NCBI GenBank assembly: GCA_003550945.1 | Contig: PULL01000052.1 | Span: 1-5,922 of the forward strand | DNA length: 5,922 nucleotides | Source: Thioalkalivibrio sp. | GTDB lineage: Bacteria; Pseudomonadota; Gammaproteobacteria; Ectothiorhodospirales; Ectothiorhodospiraceae | Direction: 5' to 3' | Notes under the pieces: generated by a model | Database searches by the model: none | What the model was told of the DNA's origin: nothing | What the model saw: only the letters and a program-made list of their open reading frames with translations | Translations under genes and position numbers: made by a program | Shown here: in pieces, positions 1 through 5,922 of the stretch | Position numbering within the stretch: position 1 is the first letter of the stretch | Layout: the number at the start of each line of letters is the position of its first letter

Positions 1-3000
1 ATTTGCCTGTGCATAAAACCGGCCCGGCCCAGTTTTTTCATGACCCGGTAGAGGGCCTCTCCTACAGCCGCCGGCTCAGAATCCGGCCCCGGAGGAGGGC
101 TGCTTTTTCCGCCTGCCAGCTTGATGATGTCATAATCCCAGCTCTCAAAACCGGGGCCCTGGTCATCAAGGTCCGGCCCGGCCAGCAGCTCTCGCAAAGC
201 AAGCAGCAGATCCTGATATATCCTGCGCTCTTTTGCTGTGGCTTTGTCCCACAGGAAAACCGTTTGCCAGTTGTGAAACCTCAGGCGTTCAGCCAGGGCT
301 TGAAAATCTTCTATTTCGTCCAACAGTTCAAACAGGGTCCTGCCCCCGGTTTCTCCATGGACAACCCACTCGATGAAGGTCCTTTCCAGGTCTTTTGAGC
401 CGGCCAGTTTTAATAACTGCTCCCTGTGCCGGAGCAGGTCACTGCCGTTGACCGCCATCCTGACCAATAAGGGGGCCTGGGAGCCGGGCTCTTCACTCCA
501 GGGGGTGGCCCCCAGGAGGCGGCCAATTTTGCGCCACAGCTCCATTTGGGCTTGCCCCGGCTCTCCGATCAAGAAAATGGCGGGGCGCAATTCTTCCACC
601 TGTTCCAGGCTCTCCCGCACCGGCGGCTTATGCTCGTAGCGGGCCAGCAGCTCCTGCCTGACCGCCTGAAAATTGTTCTTTAAGTGCCCGCTGATAGCCG
701 CCCCGGCATAATCTTTGGGTCTTTCATCGATGTGGAGGGCGGTATACTTCAAGCAGGGATTACAGACTGCAAGGCCCCGGATTTTAAAGGAAGCCACCAG
801 GGCCGGGTCGCAGCCGTAAGTGCCGACCAATATTTTTTCTGCGCAGGCTGGGATCTCGATCGGCGTTTTAAAGATGTAAGCATCAAAAGATAAGAAAGTC
901 TTGTCCCGGCGGTCTATCTGATCGAGCGGAATTTCAGGCCAGGGGGGTCGGGGCGAGGCCCCCTGGATAAATACCCCCTGCTCGGTGCGGTTCCACCTGG
1001 TCAGGGCGCACAGGAGCGGTTCCCGGTCCTGCATGTCAAGGACGATACTTTCGGCAGTCTTAACATCAAAGCATATATCCGAGTTGGCAATTACCACAGT
1101 AGCGGCGGGCAAGCGGTTGGCATATTCGAACAGATCTTTGTAACTGGGCCGCTCCCGGACCGCTATAAATTTTAATTTCTGATCCCGCCTCAGGCGATCG
1201 ATCTCCTTAAAAACCGAAGCGGGCACTTTTTGATCAAAGCGATCGGGATCTCCTTCATAAAAGACATGGACCCCGGCAATGAAGGGATTTCTACAGTTGG
1301 CGGCGGCGATGGCCAGGTTGTTTTCCAGGGCCTCCGGGCTGTCATTTTCATAAAAAGAGGTTACAAGCGGGAACCGCGCCCCCTCAAGAAAGCCGGCCGA
1401 GTATTTTGCCGCTATAGTTTCATCTTTCTGCGAAAAGAGGTCGAGTTCTTTTAAAAGTTTTTTACGCCAGGATTCTTTTTCTTGCCGGGCCCGGAGGATA
1501 TCTTTAAGCTCAAGCTCAATGCCCTTGAATTTTTGGGTCCAGGATGGTTTCGCATTAAGCTCTTCGCCGCCATCATCACAGGGGCGATCGTCAGCGAGGC
1601 GAACGTCCCCGGGCCCGGATCCCGCTTTATCAGGGCGAAGCCCTGCGGAAGAAGAGTCACTCGGTCCCCCGGGTGAGAAGGCGCCCTTTTGTTTTTCCTT
1701 CAGGCCCTCCAGGTTGTGGTAAATGCCCCGGTGGTGATAAACAACCACTTCAGGATCGATCCCTGCCAGGTTGTAGCGGGAGCTTTGCTTGTCTACTTCT
1801 TCGGCCCCAATTTCCCAGTTAACATGGGCCGCCCGGGAGGAGAGGTCGTTGGAGCGGCGGTATTTTTTTGCAGAAAAGAAGGGCGCCTTATAGCGGGCCA
1901 CCAGAATAGAGTAAATGGACTGGGTGCGGTGTCCCAGGTAGGGAAATAGCGCCTGCAGTTCCCGGCGGGTAATTGAAGCGGGCTCAATAGCGCCTTCAAT
2001 TAGCTGCCTTTTTGAAAGTTTTTCAGAAGCACTTAATTGAGGCAGGTACTGCTCTTCTTTTTTTAGCGTTTTGGGCCAAACCACCACCGCTTTATCCTGG
2101 CCAATCCGGTAGGCTTCTTCAATGATCTCCTGGTAGCGGCCGCCCCGGCGATACCCGACCAGGGCAGAACAAAGGTGCGGCGCCAGCAGCTCTTCATTGG
2201 AAGCCTTCAATAATTCCTGGCTTTTGTGATGGGTAAACATGATGTTATAAAAAGGCCAGCCGGCCTTGTCATCATGGTCCGTGATGAAAAAATCATGCGC
2301 GGCGATCAAGTCGAAGATGAGCTGCACGTCCTGCAGGGCGGCAAGCCCCGCATCCATCCACAAAACGAGGTCGCCATCTTCAATACCGGGCAGGTCGGCC
2401 CGAATGGCCGTTTGCTTGTAGGCGCGATGTTTCGGCTCTAAGTATTCCGGAAAGAAGGCTTTGGCCTGCTCCGGGTAGTCAACCAGTTCCACTTTTTCCA
2501 GCGATTCCAGGTAGTGCCGCTCTTCTTTAGAAAGGCGCAAGGGGTAAACCAGGATCTTATCAACGCTGTCCAGGCTGGTCCGGTGCAGGCTGGCGATAAG
2601 GTTCAGGCCCTGCTGGAAATAACCGGAGTCGAAAGAGGTTACGACGAGTTGGCGCGGCCGCTCCTTGAGCAGATCATATTTTTCCAGGGCCCGGGCGGTC
2701 TCCTTGTAGGGCGATCGATCCCGGTTTGCGGAGAGGACGGCCCGGGCTTTTTCTGTAGCGGCAAAGCGTTTTAAGAGGTGGCGCTCAATAACCGGCTTTT
2801 CTTTTTTTTGCTGCTCGCTCAGGGTAATCTTGGCATTAATTTTATGGTCTTTAGCGGTTAAAAAAAATTCTGCATACCTTGAAATCCACTGGTAGGGAAC
2901 GTAACCAAAATTTTCATGGACCAAATGCAGGCACTCGTTGAGCTGCTGCTGCCTTTGTGCGGTGCTCTTGGCATCATCATGAACCACGGCCCGGCAGATG

Positions 3001-3593
3001 AGGCGATCGAGAAAGCCAAAGCGAAAGCCCCGGGCGGCGATGCGGATCCAGTATTCATAGTCCAACTGGAGGTTGTATTTTTCGTCCAGGCCGCCAACTG
3101 CTTCGTAAACCTTTCGCCGGAAAAATACGGCCGGCTGCAGCAAGCCCAGCGCCTGCTGGAGGGCCAGGCGGAAATCGGTGCCGGGCGGGTGAACATATGC
3201 TTCGGTTAGGATATTTCCTGCAGGATCAACCCGCAAGCCCCGGCCATATAAAAGATCAACCTGCGGATTATTTTTAAAATAATCCGCTACCGCCTGGAGC
3301 GCCCCCGGATCGTGATAGTAGTCATCGGAGTTCAACCAGGTTAAAATGTCGCCGGTGGCGACGTCCAGGCCCTTGTTGATGGCATGGGCCTGGCCCCGGT
3401 CCGGTTCAATAAAAACGCGGGCTCCGGCGGCCTCCCGGGCATATTCTTTTAAATAAAGCTCTGTCCCGTCGCTGGAACCGCCGTCAAATATAATGTGTTC
3501 CCTGTTGTCATAAGTCTGGGCCTTAACAGACTCCATTGTTTTACGAATTAATTTGGCTTGATTAAAAGACGGAGTAATGATGGATATTTTCAT
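1..3593 (-). CDS. Multi-module glycosyltransferase, at least 1197 residues, C-terminus beyond left edge
   Basis: I see one open frame from ATG at 3593 to the left edge with no stop; an in-frame TAA lies upstream at 3630-3632 and GGGAGG sits six bases before the ATG, so this start is well supported. Residues 1-245 are a family 2 glycosyltransferase: SIITPSFNQ near the N-terminus, DGGSSDGT at 37-44, the metal-binding type motif WLNSDD at 86-91, and LDYEYWIRIA at 177-186. Residues 246-312 are charged and probably helical. Residues 313-632 look like another GT-A type module (VVTSFDSGYF, LWMDAG at 411-416). Residues 636-685 are a Gly/Pro/Ser/Asp linker, followed by a charged helix. Residues 741-972 are a third module (YKDLFEYAN, ANSD at 836-839, SFDAYIFK, GCD at 927-929, NPC then HID). 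Residues 1003-1160 are unrecognised, and 1161-1175 form a second linker. The protein is probably cytoplasmic, since I see no signal peptide or membrane segment. Assembly of a surface glycan is inferred; sugar donors and acceptors cannot be read. The N-terminal GT2 call is secure, the later modules less so. Confidence 0.9.
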   Translation of the reverse strand, partial: MKISIITPSFNQAKLIRKTMESVKAQTYDNREHIIFDGGSSDGTELYLKEYAREAAGARVFIEPDRGQAHAINKGLDVATGDILTWLNSDDYYHDPGALQAVADYFKNNPQVDLLYGRGLRVDPAGNILTEAYVHPPGTDFRLALQQALGLLQPAVFFRRKVYEAVGGLDEKYNLQLDYEYWIRIAARGFRFGFLDRLICRAVVHDDAKSTAQRQQQLNECLHLVHENFGYVPYQWISRYAEFFLTAKDHKINAKITLSEQQKKEKPVIERHLLKRFAATEKARAVLSANRDRSPYKETARALEKYDLLKERPRQLVVTSFDSGYFQQGLNLIASLHRTSLDSVDKILVYPLRLSKEERHYLESLEKVELVDYPEQAKAFFPEYLEPKHRAYKQTAIRADLPGIEDGDLVLWMDAGLAALQDVQLIFDLIAAHDFFITDHDDKAGWPFYNIMFTHHKSQELLKASNEELLAPHLCSALVGYRRGGRYQEIIEEAYRIGQDKAVVVWPKTLKKEEQYLPQLSASEKLSKRQLIEGAIEPASITRRELQALFPYLGHRTQSIYSILVARYKAPFFSAKKYRRSNDLSSRAAHVNWEIGAEEVDKQSSRYNLAGIDPEVVVYHHRGIYHNLEGLKEKQKGAFSPGGPSDSSSAGLRPDKAGSGPGDVRLADDRPCDDGGEELNAKPSWTQKFKGIELELKDILRARQEKESWRKKLLKELDLFSQKDETIAAKYSAGFLEGARFPLVTSFYENDSPEALENNLAIAAANCRNPFIAGVHVFYEGDPDRFDQKVPASVFKEIDRLRRDQKLKFIAVRERPSYKDLFEYANRLPAATVVIANSDICFDVKTAESIVLDMQDREPLLCALTRWNRTEQGVFIQGASPRPPWPEIPLDQIDRRDKTFLSFDAYIFKTPIEIPACAEKILVGTYGCDPALVASFKIRGLAVCNPCLKYTALHIDERPKDYAGAAISGHLKNNFQAVRQELLARYEHKPPVRESLEQVEELRPAIFLIGEPGQAQMELWRKIGRLLGATPWSEEPGSQAPLLVRMAVNGSDLLRHREQLLKLAGSKDLERTFIEWVVHGETGGRTLFELLDEIEDFQALAERLRFHNWQTVFLWDKATAKERRIYQDLLLALRELLAGPDLDDQGPGFESWDYDIIKLAGGKSSPPPGPDSEPAAVGEALYRVMKKLGRAGFMHRQ
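1631..1645. repeat. Small inverted repeat in the linker-coding stretch
   Basis: CAGGGC (1631-1636) and GCCCTG (1640-1645) are perfect six-base arms around a three-base loop, within the GC-rich segment (1539-1688) that codes for the low-complexity linker between modules two and three of the large protein. Two CCCGGG-containing words flank it (near 1607-1612 and 1667-1672). It is probably a by-product of the Gly/Pro-rich coding sequence; no regulatory role is claimed. Confidence 0.35.
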
Positions 3594-3599
3594 GAACAG

Positions 3600-3605
3600 C
3601 CTCCC
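3600..3605 (-). promoter_or_regulatory. Ribosome binding site of the large glycosyltransferase gene
   Basis: On the minus strand GGGAGG lies six bases before the ATG at 3593-3591. This is a near-consensus Shine-Dalgarno at normal spacing. It fixes the start of the 1197+ residue frame, and no other start codon lies between it and the in-frame stop at 3630-3632. Confidence 0.85.
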
Positions 3606-3635
3606 AAAAATCCTTAGCGCTGCAGTTGATTAAAT

Positions 3636-3657
3636 TAACCGGTGGCCAGACCGGTTA
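3636..3657 (-). other. Intergenic hairpin with perfect 8-base arms
   Basis: TAACCGGT (3636-3643) and ACCGGTTA (3650-3657) are perfect inverted repeats around a six-base loop, in the 117-base gap between the two genes. In the direction of transcription the hairpin is followed by an AT-rich stretch (ATTTAATC) but not by a run of T, so it does not qualify as a classical intrinsic terminator. It could attenuate or process a shared transcript, or be bound by a protein, since each arm holds the palindrome ACCGGT. I saw no convincing -35/-10 pair in this gap, which favours co-transcription of the two genes. Confidence 0.45.
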
Positions 3658-3710
3658 CAGAATTCCGAAGGGCTCGAGCTCCCGGCGAGGTAGGATAGGC
3701 CGGACCTGGA

Positions 3711-5915
3711 TTAGTTTATCTCGGAATGGGCGGTTTTTGCTGCCCTTTGCGGTTGATCAATTCTTGATAGTCTATGTCCCACTTTAAGGTTATGGACCAG
3801 GGGAGCAGTTTCCAGGTACTTACTGACTACCTTTATCAGCCGGGCCTGGTCAATGGGGTCCCTGAAGGCCAGCAAATTGCCCCAGGCTTTTTTTGAGCCT
3901 AAAGCGCAGGGATAGCGCAACAGCTGGCGCCAGTCATGCTTTATACCGTAAACGATGATGGGATGCCATTCACTGACATAAACTGAGTAGCCTCTCTGGT
4001 AGAGAAATTCGGCCAGATCCTGCCACGAGTAGCCCAGGGGCAGTGTTTTGGCGTCTTCAAATTCACATTCGATCACGGCGGGCTTGAAGCGCTCCCAGGG
4101 GAAACCCTGCAGCACGAAGAGATCGTGGCCTTCGGTATCAATTTTTAGGAAATCTACCGCCGGCAGGTCGTGAGGCTCCAAGGCCTCTTTTAAAGTAACC
4201 GTCTCCACTTGCTGAGCCTCCCGGTGGCTGGGATGAAAGGGGGACAGGGCGCTAATACCGGCGCTTTCCTTTGACCGGTAGAGGCCGACCTGCTTAGAGC
4301 TTGCGTTGCTGACGGCCCGGGGATCGAGGTAAACCAGGGAGGCATTGTCTTTTTGTTGGAGTCTCTCCTTTAAATCCAGGCGATTTTTTTGATCCGGTTC
4401 AAAGGCAAAGATCCGCCAGCCCTTTTTTAAAAAAGGCAGCAACGAGGCCCCGTGGAAGGCTCCCACGTCGATCATAACGGAGCCCTTCAGGCTCTCCGAA
4501 AAGAGCCCGGCAATAAAAGCTGTTTCGTCCAAAAAGGCCTGCAGGGGCCGCTCGAAGGGCCCAAGGAGGATCAGGTCTTCACTGTTGCTGAAAGAAAGGG
4601 CCCGGGCTATGGTTTCTTGGACCAGGGCATAAAAGAGAGGGAAATGATCTTCTATCTTAAGATCTTTTAGGTGATCTATGACACAGTTGTTGTAAAGAAG
4701 TAAGGGCACCTGGGCCCTGTGGCAGGCGTAATAGCGAATGGCGGTATTTAGCAGGGTAGTATTTAATTTATTTTTAATGCTTTTTTCAGCAATCAATTTA
4801 CAAAAACCGCTGTCTTGAAATAATGCTTCGATGACCTCTTCATTTTTCTCCAAAAAGGCCCAGGCAAATAAATCAAGCTTGCGAAGGTTGAACAAGTCTT
4901 CCTTGTCAGGCCAGTCCTGGCTTAAAGATTGCGGGTTTGTGGCTACCAGGTCATCTTTGATCCGGTAAATACGCTCGATTACCATCTGCAGCTTTTGCAC
5001 ATGCCCGTAATAGTCTTTTTTTACCACAGAAGCGCCGTGACAGCGGTAGCCCGAAGAACCCTCCGGAGCTTTAAAAAAATGCTTCACTTTTGCCGCCAGT
5101 GCTGTGAAAAAGAGCCAGTCTTCGCCGTTGGTCAAATCTTCATCAAAGCAAAGATCTTTGAGGGCGGAAGACCGGACCAATAGGGCGCTGATATGAACGG
5201 GAAAGCTGGACATGTTCTCAAAAGAAACCAGCTCCTTTTTGCCCAGGAGCCAATCCAAAGCCATGCCGTTTTGATCTATGATCGCGGTTTCGGTATAGCA
5301 AACCTGCTTTTTAAGGTCATACTGGAGAACCCTGAGGCGGCCGGAAATAGATTTTTCATAATACAGATCATCGGCATCAAGAAAACCGATATAATGGCCA
5401 CGGGCCAGAGCGAGGCCGTGATTGCGGGCGCTGGATACCCCTTTTTTAGGGTTTTTCAAGAGGCGCAGGCGTGAATCCCTTTCCGCATAACGCCCGGCTG
5501 TGGTCATGCTCTCATCCCCGGAGCCGTCATCTATGATCAGTAACTCCCAGTCCTCACAGTCCTGGGCTTGAACGCTTTCTATGGCCCGGCCAAGAAAAGG
5601 CTCCGCATTGTAAACCGGCATAATAATTGAAACCAGGGGCTTCGGCCGGACAGTTAATTCGTATAAATCATTGATATCCATTTTGGGGAATATATCGCAA
5701 GCCCCATCAATTGTACAATCAAAAATTTTCCTGCCATCTTCCAAAAAAGTTCTAAGGGCCTCTGCATAGGAAATTTCGCTGTTTCGTAAATCAGGATAGT
5801 CCCAGGATTGTCCGTGCCCAAAATATTGGGGGTGGAAATGGTCAACATCATCGGCTTTTATGGTGGCCTCTTTGTTTTCCTGCCCTTCGATATGCTGGGA
5901 AAAGCGATGGTCCAT
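3711..5915 (-). CDS. GT2 glycosyltransferase fused to FkbM-family methyltransferase (start possibly beyond right edge)
   Basis: This frame encodes 734 residues from the first visible ATG to TAA at 3711-3713. Residues 1-90 are unassigned. Residues 92-300 are a family 2 glycosyltransferase: VSIIMPVYNAEPFLGRAI, LLIIDDGSGDES, GVSSARNHGLALARG, the metal-binding motif DADD at 180-183, and GEDW at 264-267, which fits the usual catalytic acidic pair. Residues 300-470 have no recognisable motif and look mostly helical. Residues 479-656 match FkbM-type S-adenosylmethionine methyltransferases: MIDVGAFHGA at 481-490 (cofactor loop), FAFEPD at 503-508 (acidic end of the next strand), VDFLKIDTEGHDLFVLQGF at 587-605, and IECEFE. 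The tail (EWHPIIVYGIKHDW, then WGNLLAFR) is an extension I recall from other GT-FkbM fusions. By family knowledge the protein would transfer a sugar and O-methylate a glycan; substrates are unknown. The frame is still open upstream of the ATG to the window edge and the seven visible upstream bases show no Shine-Dalgarno, so the real N-terminus may be further right. The large glycosyltransferase gene follows after 117 bases. Confidence 0.92.
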   Translation of the reverse strand: MDHRFSQHIEGQENKEATIKADDVDHFHPQYFGHGQSWDYPDLRNSEISYAEALRTFLEDGRKIFDCTIDGACDIFPKMDINDLYELTVRPKPLVSIIMPVYNAEPFLGRAIESVQAQDCEDWELLIIDDGSGDESMTTAGRYAERDSRLRLLKNPKKGVSSARNHGLALARGHYIGFLDADDLYYEKSISGRLRVLQYDLKKQVCYTETAIIDQNGMALDWLLGKKELVSFENMSSFPVHISALLVRSSALKDLCFDEDLTNGEDWLFFTALAAKVKHFFKAPEGSSGYRCHGASVVKKDYYGHVQKLQMVIERIYRIKDDLVATNPQSLSQDWPDKEDLFNLRKLDLFAWAFLEKNEEVIEALFQDSGFCKLIAEKSIKNKLNTTLLNTAIRYYACHRAQVPLLLYNNCVIDHLKDLKIEDHFPLFYALVQETIARALSFSNSEDLILLGPFERPLQAFLDETAFIAGLFSESLKGSVMIDVGAFHGASLLPFLKKGWRIFAFEPDQKNRLDLKERLQQKDNASLVYLDPRAVSNASSKQVGLYRSKESAGISALSPFHPSHREAQQVETVTLKEALEPHDLPAVDFLKIDTEGHDLFVLQGFPWERFKPAVIECEFEDAKTLPLGYSWQDLAEFLYQRGYSVYVSEWHPIIVYGIKHDWRQLLRYPCALGSKKAWGNLLAFRDPIDQARLIKVVSKYLETAPLVHNLKVGHRLSRIDQPQRAAKTAHSEIN
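4421..4436. repeat. 16-base perfect palindrome of T/A runs inside the FkbM domain
   Basis: CCTTTTTTAAAAAAGG reads the same on both strands. On the coding strand it gives Pro-Phe-Leu-Lys-Lys (residues 494-498), just after the cofactor-binding loop of the methyltransferase. It holds two in-phase slippery heptamers back to back, T TTT TTA and A AAA AAG. The palindrome is certain; any function is not. Confidence 0.6.
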
Positions 5916-5922
5916 GCCGACA

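Noticed and set aside
3..398. Plus-strand open frame of 131 codons
   Set aside because: It lies wholly antisense to the long minus-strand frame, its product has no recognisable motif, and its composition reads as a mirror of the real coding frame.
2858..3209. Overlapping open frames on both strands (minus 2858-3196 and plus 2916-3209)
   Set aside because: Both overlap the GT2 module of the large protein in other frames; the real frame carries clear family motifs here.
3594..3710. Intrinsic terminator or promoter in the intergenic gap
   Set aside because: The hairpin is not followed by a run of T, and no convincing -35/-10 pair is visible, so neither is called; only the hairpin is listed.
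4452..5474. Several plus-strand open frames of 72-93 codons
   Set aside because: They are antisense to the GT2-FkbM gene, show no domain motifs, and are interrupted pieces rather than a continuous gene.
5654..5851. Minus-strand open frame of 65 codons
   Set aside because: It overlaps the N-terminal region of the GT2-FkbM gene in another frame, and that gene's own frame runs straight through.
1..5922. Mobile element, CRISPR array or RNA gene
   Set aside because: No transposase or integrase motifs, no regularly spaced repeats and no tRNA- or rRNA-like segments were seen; coding sequence fills nearly all of the window.

Overview
The window holds two large genes, both on the minus strand and both cut, or possibly cut, by a window edge. 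They cover almost the whole window; the only intergenic gap is 117 bases (3594-3710). Both encode multi-module glycosyltransferase proteins, so this looks like the inside of a cell-surface glycan locus (capsule or exopolysaccharide, S-layer glycan, or flagellin glycosylation). No tRNA, rRNA, CRISPR array, transposase, integrase or attachment site was seen.

Right part (3711-5915, read right to left): a fusion of a family 2 (GT-A fold) glycosyltransferase and a C-terminal FkbM-type methyltransferase, joined by a region of about 170 residues that I do not recognise. Its frame stays open to the right edge, so the true start may lie outside.

Left part (3593 down to base 1): one uninterrupted frame of at least 1197 codons with no stop before the left edge. 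Because it has no stop here, a search for closed ORFs misses it and shows only small antisense shadows. I translated the frame by hand and found no stop. It begins with a clear family 2 glycosyltransferase behind a strong ribosome binding site. A second glycosyltransferase-like module follows (WMDAG motif), then a low-complexity linker, a third module (ANSD, SFDAYIFK and GCD motifs), a fourth module I cannot assign, and a second Pro/Ser/Gly-rich linker that runs towards the left edge.

Organism: base composition is roughly half GC, the one visible Shine-Dalgarno is strong (GGGAGG), and giant fused glycosyltransferase/FkbM proteins of this kind are frequent in anaerobic Firmicutes (Clostridia). 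That points weakly to a moderately GC-rich clostridial lineage; it is an inference, not a marker-based assignment.

How the genes may work together: the two are co-oriented and close, with no clear promoter between them, so they are probably co-transcribed. Together they would give at least four glycosyltransferase-like modules plus an O-methyltransferase on two polypeptides, which would suit stepwise assembly and methyl decoration of one oligosaccharide.
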